Under the pieces are notes generated by a model. The model ran no database searches. It saw only the letters and a program-made list of their open reading frames with translations, and was not told where the DNA came from. Shown piece after piece: positions 9,548-17,175 of a DNA stretch of 40,657 nt; position 1 is the first letter of the stretch, and each line of letters begins with the position of its first letter. A program made the position numbers and the translations under genes. Origin of the DNA: Gammaproteobacteria bacterium (GTDB lineage Bacteria > Pseudomonadota > Gammaproteobacteria > Xanthomonadales > Xanthomonadaceae); the NCBI GenBank assembly GCA_025356635.1, contig JANXRY010000048.1:1-40657 (forward strand), in the 5' to 3' direction.

Positions 9548-9628
9548 CCCTAATAAATAGGGTAAGTATCTACATGTTGAATAATTATTGTCAATATGTA
9601 TATACAAACCCTAATTATATGTAGGGTT
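9548..9628 (-). promoter_or_regulatory. abiE promoter bracketed by two inverted-repeat operators
   Basis: Read on the minus strand, TTGACA (9594-9589) is followed after 16 bases by TAGATA as -10. Upstream of the -35 lies a palindrome with 7-bp arms AACCCTA/TAGGGTT (9607-9613 and 9622-9628, 8-base spacer). Downstream of the -10, near the expected transcription start, lies a second one with 5-bp arms CCCTA/TAGGG (9548-9552 and 9558-9562, 5-base spacer). Known AbiEi repressors bind paired inverted repeats in their own promoters, so these are likely the operators; that step is inference. Confidence 0.7.
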
Positions 9629-9647
9629 AAATGCCACTTGATGACGA

Positions 9648-9675
9648 ATGAAGATCCGCGGCGAGTACCGACCGT
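9648..9675 (+). repeat. Direct repeat, second copy (right boundary of AbiE module)
   Basis: 26 of 28 bases match ppnN 8035-8062 in the same orientation, beginning ATGAAGATCCGCGGC. It ends four bases before the pilE stop. What follows does not continue the ppnN C-terminus clearly, so it is a fragment rather than a full duplicate. Confidence 0.8.
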
Positions 9676-9678
9676 CGC

Positions 9679-10116
9679 CTACCAGCAGGTGGTGGACGAC
9701 GATGAAGTCTTGGAAACGTTACCGCAGTCGTTGGTCAGGACCATGGAAGCGCATTGGCTGTCCGGCGCCTGGAGACTTCCGGAAACAGTGGCTGCTGTGA
9801 GGATGTAACTGTTGGCACTGCTCTTGGCGGCACCGCCTGCACAGTTGCCGGAACTGGGGAACGTGATGGCAATGCTGTAGTTGCCGCTCGGTGTCGGGGT
9901 AGCGCCGCTGATATTGGCCAGTGTCCCGTACGTGGCATTGTTGTTACGCCATTTTTCTTCGCGCAGTGAATAGTCCAGGACGACCTGCTTGGCCTCGGCG
10001 CGCCGGCTCTTCCGTACCTGCTTGGTGTAGTTGCCCAAGGCCAAGACCGCGAGTATCGCGATCACGGCGACCACGATCATCAGTTCCAGCAAGGTAAACC
10101 CGCGAACTCGCTTCAT
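9679..10116 (-). CDS. pilE: Type IV pilin-like protein, PilE family
   Basis: 145 aa. The N-terminus MKRVRGFTLLELMIVVAVIA is a canonical type III signal: a short basic leader, cleavage after Gly7 before Phe, Glu at mature position 5, then a hydrophobic helix. The mature protein continues KQVRKSRRAEAKQVVLD and ends with paired cysteines near the C-terminus (NDCGNV, STTCW), giving the usual D-region disulfide. This is the PilE-type minor pilin usually placed after pilY1 in Xanthomonadales; here it is on the opposite strand from the other minor pilins. ATG 10116 was chosen with GAGGGG just upstream, over a GTG at 10122. Confidence 0.85.
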   Translation of the reverse strand: MKRVRGFTLLELMIVVAVIAILAVLALGNYTKQVRKSRRAEAKQVVLDYSLREEKWRNNNATYGTLANISGATPTPSGNYSIAITFPSSGNCAGGAAKSSANSYILTAATVSGSLQAPDSQCASMVLTNDCGNVSKTSSSSTTCW

Positions 10117-10267
10117 GACCACCCCTCTTGCGCTCTAGTATGATCCTACCACCGGGGCCGGGTAGCGGGCATGACTCGTTGGTCCCCTCGGACCAGCCGT
10201 TCGTCCGGTCCCGCTTGCGGCAAGTCTGTTGCTGTCGTCTTATTCAGCTTGAGATGTTGGGGGAATT

Positions 10268-10876
10268 ATGGGTTTCGGAAGTCGCCACGGCAAAGGCTTC
10301 ACCCTTATCGAGTTGATGGTGACGGTCGCCGTGATCGTTGTCCTGATGATGCTGGCGGTGCCTTCCTTCGAGGGTATGCGCCAGCGCTCGGCGATCCGAG
10401 GCGCGGATGACCAGTTGCTCAGCTTCTGGAACCAGGCCCGGTTCGAGGCGGTAAAACGCAACACGATGGTCAAGGTGGCGATGGTGCAAAGCGTCAGCGC
10501 CGGGGCGTTCTGCATCGGGGCGGCGACGACAACTGATCCGGCAGACACAACCCCATGTGATTGCCTGAGTGCGACTTCCTGTGACGTGGCCCGATTCCCG
10601 GTCGACCAGTCCGAGTGGAATCGCGTCACCTTGTCCGGCGTTACGCTGGGTGGCGGCACAACCCTTGCGAACATCGAGCCTGCGGTGATCGAGCCCAAGC
10701 GGACCGCGCTGACGGTTGCTGCAGACGACGGTGTCGTTACCCTCCAGGGCCCGCCAGGGCATTACACCTACAAGATGAACCTGAGCGTGGACCAGTTCGG
10801 TCGCGGGGTGATTTGCGACTCCAACTCGGCCTCGCATCACCTGCCTGAGTTCAACGACCGCCGGTGTTCCCCATGA
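10268..10876 (+). CDS. fimT: FimT/GspH-like minor pilin
   Basis: 202 aa with a GGGGGA ribosome site before the ATG. The leader ends [20 protein letters not shown], a prepilin peptidase site with Glu5. The segment RSAIRGADDQLLSFWNQARFEAVKRN is the GspH/FimT family pattern, where the helix is followed by an A-R-x-E-A-x-x-R-N motif. The C-terminal domain has several cysteines (CIGAA, CDCLSATSCDVA). FimT and GspH prime pilus assembly, and some FimT proteins bind DNA for uptake. It begins the plus-strand operon and overlaps pilW by ATGA. Confidence 0.85.
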   Translation: MGFGSRHGKGFTLIELMVTVAVIVVLMMLAVPSFEGMRQRSAIRGADDQLLSFWNQARFEAVKRNTMVKVAMVQSVSAGAFCIGAATTTDPADTTPCDCLSATSCDVARFPVDQSEWNRVTLSGVTLGGGTTLANIEPAVIEPKRTALTVAADDGVVTLQGPPGHYTYKMNLSVDQFGRGVICDSNSASHHLPEFNDRRCSP

Positions 10877-11700
10877 TCGACGAGCGCCCAGCCATGACAG
10901 CAGTAAAACAAAAAACGCTCGGATTCGGCCTGATCGAGCTGATGATCGCCTTGGTGGCTGGCCTGATCGTATCGCTGGCCGCGGTAACGTTCATGGGGGC
11001 AAGCCTGAAGAGCAACAGTGAATTCGTGCGGGCAACGCGGCTGGAGCAGGAGCTGCGCAGCAACCTCGATTTCGTCACCCGGGAACTGCGGCGCGCCGGC
11101 TACGATCAGAATGCCATGGCCTACGTCAACCTGCCCAGCAGCAGCACGGCATCCTCGCCGTTCAACCAGATCTACATCATCAGTGCGAACAGCAATCGCA
11201 GCTGCGTGATCTACACGTATGACAGGCTGCCTGGCACAGCCGGGACCGTTGACCTGAATAACGGCGAGATCCGCGCCGTTCGAAGGGTACCGTCGGCGCT
11301 GACCGTCAATGGTGTCGCGGTCGGTGTGCTGGAATTTGCCCAAAGTTCTGCTGGCCGTACCCCGTCCTGTGATTCCGTGGCGCTCGGCACCAATGGCGGT
11401 GCGGATTACTCTACGTATCCTGCCAGTTGCACATCGGTGGCGAACCAGGCTGCAGGACTCAGCCCGTGGTGCCCCCTCAGCGATTCGCGGGTACTCAATA
11501 TCACCTCGTTCCTGGTGGATCCGACGTCGAACATCAGCAGCTCCAGCATGCAGATTCGGGATCTGAAGATCACCATGGTCGGTAACCTGATCAATGCCAG
11601 TGATGTTTCCCGCAGCGTCCAAAGCAAGGTTCGGGTACGGGCCGACTGTATCCGCACGACACCAGGCACCAATTGCATTGTCGCCCCCACCGGTACTTGA
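10873..11700 (+). CDS. pilW: Type IV pilus minor pilin PilW
   Basis: 275 aa from the ATG overlapping the fimT stop; an internal ATG at 10894 is an alternative that leaves a shorter leader. The prepilin signal is KTLGFGLIELMIALVAGLIV with Glu5. The stretch RLEQELRSNLDFVTRELRRAGYDQN is the PilW hallmark (helical region then ELRRAGY). The rest is the variable beta-rich domain with scattered cysteines (SCVIYTY, PSCDSV, SPWCPL, ADCIRT, TNCIV). It is part of the tip-priming complex in the pilus base and tip. pilX follows after 26 bases. Confidence 0.88.
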   Translation: MIDERPAMTAVKQKTLGFGLIELMIALVAGLIVSLAAVTFMGASLKSNSEFVRATRLEQELRSNLDFVTRELRRAGYDQNAMAYVNLPSSSTASSPFNQIYIISANSNRSCVIYTYDRLPGTAGTVDLNNGEIRAVRRVPSALTVNGVAVGVLEFAQSSAGRTPSCDSVALGTNGGADYSTYPASCTSVANQAAGLSPWCPLSDSRVLNITSFLVDPTSNISSSSMQIRDLKITMVGNLINASDVSRSVQSKVRVRADCIRTTPGTNCIVAPTGT

Positions 11701-11726
11701 AACTTCTGTCCGACAGGATCACCCCC

Positions 11727-13541
11727 ATGTTCCGTACTCCGCTCCCACTTCGATTCCACGGGCCCCGCCAGCAGCGTGGCGTCGCGACCTTGCTGGTCAC
11801 CATCATGATCCTGATCATCTTGACAGTGATCGTGTTGCTTTCGGCCAACGTCGGATTGTTCGAACAGAAGACCGCGACCAACGACAACCGCGCGCGACTG
11901 GTGGAGCAGGCGGCGGAGTATGCGGTCAATCTGGGCGGTGAGTATCTGAAGGCCAATCGCAGCAACATCATCAAGAAGACGACGGGTGGCTGGCTCGCTG
12001 CCGACGTTGCGTCCGGCAAGCATTGGGTGCGGTGCTCCACGGTAACCGGATTCCCGAACATCGCGGCACTCGCTGACGGCACCTTGCACCCGTGCATGGC
12101 GGAGATCAATGCCACCACTTCGACGCCATACCCCAATACCGGGCGCCGTGGCGAGCTCTGGTTCTACAGCACTGATGGAACCGACGGGGTTGCCACCAAC
12201 GACGCCGCCCACAATGCCGTGTTGAACATGCCCTATACCGCGCTGGCCCCCGCGGGAGCGGTTCTGGAAACTTCGACAGTGGGCGTTGGCGGTACGGCAC
12301 AATTTGCCACTACCACCAAGGTTCGCGCTTTGCTGTGCCGTTTCGACAGTAGTGTTTCGCCGGCACTGTGCCGGGCCAATCCGGTTTCGGGAAATCGCAT
12401 CGCGGTCACTCTGATCGGTGACGCGGCCCTGACAAACGAAAATGCCAAGGCGACGGTCAAGGAAACATGGGCGTCTTACAGTTCGTTCAGTGCTTCAGCG
12501 GCGGTTCCGTTCATCGGTGCCGGCATATTCAACGGCAATGGCGACGTCACCATCGTGACATCCCCCAATGCCGGTGGTTATGGCCTGCCCGGATCGATCT
12601 GGACGCCCGCCGATGCGCAGGTAGAAAGCACCACGGGTGGCGGTACCTTCAGCATGACGTCGTGCTACATCGGTGATTTCATGAAAGGATCCCCGGGTGA
12701 GAACGACATCACCGAGGCCAAGGCAGTCTGTCCGCAGACCGGTTTCAGCCCCCCTTGTCACTGCCCGAATTCGAAAGACGACACCGCCTCCTGGCTGTCC
12801 GGGCACCCGAGCGGTGGAAATCGTCGCGAGAACATCGATATCCTCGATCGCGATGGCAATGCCTGTGTCACTGGCAATCCCTGCCCACCGGATATCCAGT
12901 TCTTCCCCGGTGGTGGCCCAACCAATGCGGCGGCTGGCACTGGCGGCCCCAGTCCCCTTGATGTCGCCGGCGTGCTCAACGACGATTCCCTGTTCGAATG
13001 GATCTTCGGCGTGGACTATGTGGTTGCCGATCGCGATCCCAATGGAATCACGCTTGGTACCAACGGCACTACCTGCAGCAAGGGCGGAAACTGCTTCGAT
13101 TACGCCATGCGCAATGATGTCGGCTTGGACAGTTCGCATATCCTGAACAACTGTACCAGCCTCAACGGTAGTTCCTCCGGGCTTTACTACATCACCGGCG
13201 ATTGCAGCCTTACCGGCACCTATGGTTCTGCGACGGCGCCAGTGATCCTGGTGATTACCGGAGACGGTTCGGTAGGTTCGAATGGCGTTGTCTATGGCAT
13301 GATCTTCGTGCACCGCGACAATATCAATGCCGAAAATCTCGACGGTAATCATTACACCTACACGATGAACGGCGGCACGGTGTTCGGATCCATCGTAGTC
13401 GAAGGTGATATCAAGGTCGCCGGCAATCCGATCATCATATACGACGATACCTCGGTAAATAACGACCCCAACACTTTCCCGCCGAGCGCGACCTTCGCGC
13501 GTGTCGCCGGCAGCTGGCTCGATAGCGGCAACGGCTTCTGA
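11727..13541 (+). CDS. pilX: PilX-like pilus assembly protein, greatly enlarged
   Basis: 604 aa against about 150-200 for a typical PilX. The N-terminus (RQQRGVATLLVTIMILIILT) is the PilX N-terminal class: it lacks Glu5 and is followed by LFEQKTATNDNRARLVEQAA, the family helix. The additional roughly 450 residues are beta-rich, with many Gly, Ser, Thr and Asn, and several cysteines. Near the C-terminus the series SGLYYITGDCSLTGTYGSAT, then GVVYGMIFVHRDNIN, then GTVFGSIVVEGDIKVAG resembles a repetitive beta-helix-like fold seen in enlarged PilX-type proteins. ATG 11727 has AGGA upstream. The role of the extension is unknown; surface exposure at the pilus tip is an inference. Confidence 0.75.
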   Translation: MFRTPLPLRFHGPRQQRGVATLLVTIMILIILTVIVLLSANVGLFEQKTATNDNRARLVEQAAEYAVNLGGEYLKANRSNIIKKTTGGWLAADVASGKHWVRCSTVTGFPNIAALADGTLHPCMAEINATTSTPYPNTGRRGELWFYSTDGTDGVATNDAAHNAVLNMPYTALAPAGAVLETSTVGVGGTAQFATTTKVRALLCRFDSSVSPALCRANPVSGNRIAVTLIGDAALTNENAKATVKETWASYSSFSASAAVPFIGAGIFNGNGDVTIVTSPNAGGYGLPGSIWTPADAQVESTTGGGTFSMTSCYIGDFMKGSPGENDITEAKAVCPQTGFSPPCHCPNSKDDTASWLSGHPSGGNRRENIDILDRDGNACVTGNPCPPDIQFFPGGGPTNAAAGTGGPSPLDVAGVLNDDSLFEWIFGVDYVVADRDPNGITLGTNGTTCSKGGNCFDYAMRNDVGLDSSHILNNCTSLNGSSSGLYYITGDCSLTGTYGSATAPVILVITGDGSVGSNGVVYGMIFVHRDNINAENLDGNHYTYTMNGGTVFGSIVVEGDIKVAGNPIIIYDDTSVNNDPNTFPPSATFARVAGSWLDSGNGF

Positions 13542-13551
13542 GGACGCTGAC

Positions 13552-16251
13552 ATGACCAGAAATAATAATTTCCTCCCTAGCCGCGGATTCAGCTTGATCG
13601 AAGTGCTGGTGGCGGTTGCCATCCTGTCCTTCGGCCTGCTCGCGCTGGCGACATTGCAAGTCGCCTTGGTGCGCGCATCGACCGAAGCCAAAGCCCAGTC
13701 CGAAGCTTTGGCTCTGGGCAAGGAAATGCTGGAAGATTCGCGCACATATACCGATCTGGCTGGTTACCAGGCACTCACCAATACTAACGACACGGTCACT
13801 GTCGGTGGCGTAACGTATACGCGCACGCGGACGGTGACTCGCTACGTCTACAACCAGGACGTTGACAACGACGGGATTCTCAACGAGTCAGGCGATCAGG
13901 CTTTTCAATCCACCACAACCAAGACCGGCGCCACGCCGACCAGCCCAAGCGGGTTTGTCGCCAACAACGAATTCAAGGTCGTCAACGTTGATACCACCTG
14001 GCCCGATGCCAATGGTGCAACCCAGACCATCTCCCTGACCGATGCCTCGGGTGCGATCTCGCCCAGTGACAGCACCTTGGTCACCAAGACAGCGACGACT
14101 ACGGCAGCGCGCAAGATCCCCGTCATCATCAACGATCCGGCTGCGGACAACATGGTGATTCCGATTGCCATTGGCAACGGTGCCAACAGCGCAGCCACCA
14201 ATCCCAAGCCGCAGATCGTAATCGGCACCAGCACGGTCGAAACCCAGTTTGACGTACTGACCTATGCAGCCCTCAGCGGCGGCACCGCAACGGCTCAGCA
14301 GCGCGTGGAAACCGTGATGGTTGGTTGCACTTGCGATTTTGGCACCGCGCCGGGTAGCACGGCCCGAGGCAAGCGCCCCACCTATTGGGATGGCACCCGT
14401 TATGTCGTCCCGATTGCCACGACCTATTCGCCACCCGCCGGCGTGGATTCGGCTTCGGTCAACTTGCAAAGCACGCGCTGCGACATCTGCTGCCGCGATC
14501 ACCATGATCCAGTTGGCACCACGGGCGCCTTGTTCTCGCCGCTGCTGGCCACCAAGGTGAGTGGCACGGTGACTGCAGCGCATCCGCATTACCTCAACAA
14601 GTCAGCGGGCGCACCTGCAACTACTGGCACGTACAAAGAAGCCTGCCGGCTTATTCGTATTGACGGACAATGGCGGGTGGCAGCGGATTTGAACAACGAT
14701 TATTTCGCCTTGTTGGCAACCGGCGATGGCACGACTGCGGCCACTTATGTTCCAGACACCACATCAGTTGTTGCAGGCAATTCTGTAACTGGTACTACAG
14801 TCACCGGCGCAGTTGCTCGCTACCAGAAATTCGTGATCGATTACCTCACTGGCCGATTCACGACGCCTACGCCGAGTGCTGGTACCGAGCAGGCGATCTA
14901 CAACACGGTAGGCGCGGTGGGTACCTCGGCCAACCCATATACCAAAGCAGCTGGCGATCCTTATTACCTTCGCAACCCAACCTCCATTTCCATCAATCAG
15001 AGCGATCTGGTAGGCAAGTGGCTGCATTCGCGCGGTATGTACGTCGATTATCTTGAACAGGATGCCGTCAACGCAATCACCGATGCCAAGGCCAGCACCA
15101 GTTGCAACGTTGATTCGGCAACGCTTTCCAATTGCATCCTCAAGTTGCTTCCCTTCACTTCGATCAACTTGACCGAAATTGCCGACTGGACCAGTGCTGA
15201 CGGAACCAAGCTCAGCGTAACCAACAACGACTACAGCACCTCGCTGACCTATGGTTATCCGGTCCGTGGCAAAACGACGTCAAACTCCACGCCGGCTACG
15301 GTCGTAATTACCACGAAGGCGCGTCATACCAACTCGGGCCTGCTGGATCTTTCATTTGATTCGATCTCGCCCTCCGATGACCTTGCCACGCCCAATCCAG
15401 CGGTTGCTGCCGGGGTAAAGGGTGACCTGCAGTCGTTCGTCATCGGCGGCGGGTCGCCACCCGCGGTTGCCGGTAATGGCACATTTACCGTGACGCCGGT
15501 GACCTACACCGGTACCAGCAGCTTGGCCATGTCTTATTTTACTACTGGTACAGCTTCAAGCATTTCCTGCACGGGCGTAGCTGCTCCGTTCACCTGCAAT
15601 GTACAGAACGGATCGGCGTCGACAGGTTTGGATGTTGCTGGTGGAATAAGCCTTGATGTTGGTGGTTACAACCATCAGCAAAACGTCTCCAACACTACGA
15701 CGAAACTGTCCAATTGCACGCCGACTGGCGGCGCCGTCGGCAATTTAAATAGCGATCAGGCTACCAATGCTCCAGGCGTTCTTCAGCCCTATACCGGCTC
15801 CGTCTGCAAGAACTACGCTGTCACCGCAGTCACTTCAACCACGCCAAGTCCCGGGACAATCACCTGGGCGGCGGCCCCGTCCTCGCTGGGGGACGGGAGG
15901 GTGAATCCGTATCCGGGAGAGGTGACGCGCATTTACTTCACCGGCAGCATTGCGTCCTCCAATGCTTGGGTTACCGGCACGTCATATGCGGTTGGAAATA
16001 TCGTGACCAACGCAGGCACAACCTATACGGCGGCTGTCGCGCATACCGCGGGTGCCACGTTTGCAGCAGATCTTGCGGCCGCAAAGTGGACTGCAAGATC
16101 AGCGATTTCCGTCGCAGTGACGTTTGACGCTGGCGTGGCGAATCCCCAGACAGCGTCATCGTGTAGCTACTCATGCGGTCAATTGAATGGGACCAATTGC
16201 AAAAACAACAAACCGACGACGTTCACTGCGATCTTCCCTGCCTGCCCCTGA
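13552..16251 (+). CDS. pilV: PilV-like minor pilin with very large C-terminal extension
   Basis: 899 aa, about five times a normal PilV. The N-terminus is PilV: PSRGFSLIEVLVAVAILSFG with cleavage at G/F and Glu5, then GLLALATLQVALVRASTEAK and LALGKEMLEDSRTY. A calcium-loop-like DVDNDGILNESGD follows at about residue 103. A Cys/His cluster comes next: C259-T-C261, then C310-x2-C313-C314-x2-H317-H318. The remainder is Thr/Ser/Gly/Asn-rich and beta-like. Residues about 804-848 (NAWVTGTSYAVGNIV, then TTYTAAVAHTAG, then FAADLAAAKWTA) match the small carbohydrate-binding-like module common in phage tail fibres and chitin-binding proteins. GAGGA precedes the ATG, and a strong terminator follows. An adhesive pilus tip is the inferred role. 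Confidence 0.72.
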   Translation: MTRNNNFLPSRGFSLIEVLVAVAILSFGLLALATLQVALVRASTEAKAQSEALALGKEMLEDSRTYTDLAGYQALTNTNDTVTVGGVTYTRTRTVTRYVYNQDVDNDGILNESGDQAFQSTTTKTGATPTSPSGFVANNEFKVVNVDTTWPDANGATQTISLTDASGAISPSDSTLVTKTATTTAARKIPVIINDPAADNMVIPIAIGNGANSAATNPKPQIVIGTSTVETQFDVLTYAALSGGTATAQQRVETVMVGCTCDFGTAPGSTARGKRPTYWDGTRYVVPIATTYSPPAGVDSASVNLQSTRCDICCRDHHDPVGTTGALFSPLLATKVSGTVTAAHPHYLNKSAGAPATTGTYKEACRLIRIDGQWRVAADLNNDYFALLATGDGTTAATYVPDTTSVVAGNSVTGTTVTGAVARYQKFVIDYLTGRFTTPTPSAGTEQAIYNTVGAVGTSANPYTKAAGDPYYLRNPTSISINQSDLVGKWLHSRGMYVDYLEQDAVNAITDAKASTSCNVDSATLSNCILKLLPFTSINLTEIADWTSADGTKLSVTNNDYSTSLTYGYPVRGKTTSNSTPATVVITTKARHTNSGLLDLSFDSISPSDDLATPNPAVAAGVKGDLQSFVIGGGSPPAVAGNGTFTVTPVTYTGTSSLAMSYFTTGTASSISCTGVAAPFTCNVQNGSASTGLDVAGGISLDVGGYNHQQNVSNTTTKLSNCTPTGGAVGNLNSDQATNAPGVLQPYTGSVCKNYAVTAVTSTTPSPGTITWAAAPSSLGDGRVNPYPGEVTRIYFTGSIASSNAWVTGTSYAVGNIVTNAGTTYTAAVAHTAGATFAADLAAAKWTARSAISVAVTFDAGVANPQTASSCSYSCGQLNGTNCKNNKPTTFTAIFPACP

Positions 16252-16274
16252 TTGCCGTCGTCGATCAAATAAAC

Positions 16275-16300
16275 AAAAACCCGCCGGAAGGCGGGTTTTT
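16275..16300. terminator. Strong Rho-independent terminator after pilV
   Basis: Eleven-base perfect arms (AAAAACCCGCC / GGCGGGTTTTT) around a GGAA loop. It has T-rich sides in both directions, so it can end the pilus operon and also transcription coming from the tRNA-Asn remnant on the minus strand. Confidence 0.9.
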
Positions 16301-16307
16301 GTTCAGC

Positions 16308-16371
16308 TGGCGCCCGAAGTTGGACTCGAACCAACGACCCCCCTGATTAACAGTCAAGTGCTCTAACCGGC
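16308..16371 (-). pseudogene. Truncated tRNA-Asn(GTT) remnant
   Basis: The 3' 63 bases of the intact tRNA-Asn at 17781-17857 recur here with one extra base in the variable-loop C run. The CCA, T arm, variable loop, anticodon GTT and part of the D arm are present. Sequence diverges in the D arm and the 5' acceptor strand is missing, so it cannot fold as a tRNA. It marks the far edge of the island. Confidence 0.85.
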
Positions 16372-16386
16372 CTGGCTCACAATTGC

Positions 16387-16430
16387 GTGTGTATCGTTGA
16401 CACTTGGTGATTGATGTGGATAATACACAC
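16387..16430 (+). promoter_or_regulatory. hicAB promoter inside an 8-bp inverted repeat
   Basis: TTGACA (16397-16402), a 16-base spacer and GATAAT (16419-16424) form a near-consensus sigma70 promoter. Perfect arms GTGTGTAT (16387-16394) and ATACACAC (16423-16430) flank it, the second overlapping the -10 and ending next to the hicA ATG. HicB antitoxins commonly repress through such sites; binding here is inference. Confidence 0.7.
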
Positions 16431-16431
16431 C

Positions 16432-16608
16432 ATGAGTAGTACGGACTTGATCCGACTTTTGATAGCCTCAGGATGGATGCTCGACCGGGTCAACGGATCG
16501 CATCATGTTTTCATCAAGCCGGGCCAACGACCCGTGGTCGTTCCTCATCCCAAGAAAGATCTAGGCCGCGGGTTGGTCGCGGCGATCAAACGCCAAGCCG
16601 GACTCTAG
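16432..16608 (+). CDS. hicA: HicA-type mRNA interferase toxin
   Basis: 58 aa, the usual HicA size. The double-stranded RNA-binding-like fold is indicated by LIRLLIASGWMLDRVNGSHH, where the second His of NGSHH matches the catalytic His of HicA toxins, then VFIKPGQRPVVVPHPKKDLG. HicA cleaves mRNA and tmRNA independent of ribosomes and is neutralised by HicB. ATG 16432 directly follows the palindromic promoter; the in-frame ATGs at 16411 and 16414 would put the -10 box inside the gene. hicB follows after 9 bases with a good ribosome site. Confidence 0.92.
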   Translation: MSSTDLIRLLIASGWMLDRVNGSHHVFIKPGQRPVVVPHPKKDLGRGLVAAIKRQAGL

Positions 16609-16617
16609 GAGCCTCCC

Positions 16618-17004
16618 ATGCGTTACCCCATCGCCATTGAAACCGGCACCGACACCACCGCCTATGGCGTGGTAGTGCCCGATCTCCCGGGCTGCTTCTC
16701 AGCAGGCGACACCATGGATGAGGCCGTCGCCAACGCCGAGGCCGCGGTCATCGCCTGGATCGAGTCCGCCCTCGATCAGGGGCAGGACATCCCGCATCCC
16801 ACCAGCCTTGAGGGCATTCGTGCCATGCCCGAATACCATGACTGGGCTTACGGGCTGATCACCGTCGATCCGGCGGCGCTCGACACGACGATCGAGCGAG
16901 TGAACATCACGATCCCGCGCCGTGTCTTGTTCCGCCTCGACAAGCGCGCGAAAGAAGAAGGCGAGACCCGCTCGGGGATGATCGCCAAACTTGCGTTGTG
17001 TTAG
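16618..17004 (+). CDS. hicB: HicB-type antitoxin
   Basis: 128 aa. The N-terminal domain has the HicB partial RNase H-like pattern: YGVVVPDLPGCFSAGDTMDE, then ANAEAAVIAWIESALDQGQDIP. The C-terminal part (NITIPRRVLFRLDKRAKEEG, then TRSGMIAKLAL) is a ribbon-helix-helix DNA-binding domain, so the protein should both neutralise HicA and autorepress. The C-terminus is marginally shorter than many family members, ending directly after the last helix. GGAG precedes the ATG. Confidence 0.92.
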   Translation: MRYPIAIETGTDTTAYGVVVPDLPGCFSAGDTMDEAVANAEAAVIAWIESALDQGQDIPHPTSLEGIRAMPEYHDWAYGLITVDPAALDTTIERVNITIPRRVLFRLDKRAKEEGETRSGMIAKLALC

Positions 17005-17110
17005 TCAGTGATTTGATGGCCAGGCCCCATTTGGATCGATGACAAGCGACTGGCAAGTTCCGGCTGACTAGGGGCCTCGACGGTTTTGGGGCGGCCCCAG
17101 AAACGAAAAC

Positions 17111-17127
17111 GCCCGCACGTGGCGGGC
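17111..17127 (-). terminator. Terminator downstream of the tRNA-Asn 3' fragment
   Basis: On the minus strand GCCCGC, a CACGT loop and GCGGGC are followed by GTTTTCGTTTC. It sits 13 bases beyond the CCA end of the 28-base tRNA fragment, the position expected for a tRNA-Asn terminator, suggesting the original tRNA flank was displaced here by insertion. Confidence 0.65.
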
Positions 17128-17140
17128 ATTCAAGTAGCAG

Positions 17141-17168
17141 TGGCGCCCGAAGTTGGACTCGAACCAAC
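17141..17168 (-). repeat. 28-bp copy of the tRNA-Asn 3' end (att-like)
   Basis: The complement of the tRNA-Asn CCA end, acceptor 3' strand and T arm (matching 17781-17808 exactly) recurs here in the same orientation. tRNA 3' ends of this size are classic attachment-site cores. It divides the hicAB interval from the DUF433/DUF5615 interval. Confidence 0.88.
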
Positions 17169-17175
17169 TATTCAC

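Noticed and set aside
9596-9808. 70-residue frame across the abiE promoter and pilE 3' end
   Set aside because: It crosses the operator palindromes and is antisense to the conserved pilE C-terminus; no family pattern.
12495-13745. 416-residue open frame on the minus strand opposite pilX
   Set aside because: It is low-complexity, has no recognisable family, and is fully covered by the clearly coding pilX/pilV strand.
14476-14500. Heme-binding motif in PilV
   Set aside because: The pattern is C-x2-C-C with no His directly after the second Cys, so it is not CxxCH.
16308-16371. Second functional tRNA-Asn
   Set aside because: The 5' acceptor strand and part of the D arm are missing and cannot pair with the 3' end.
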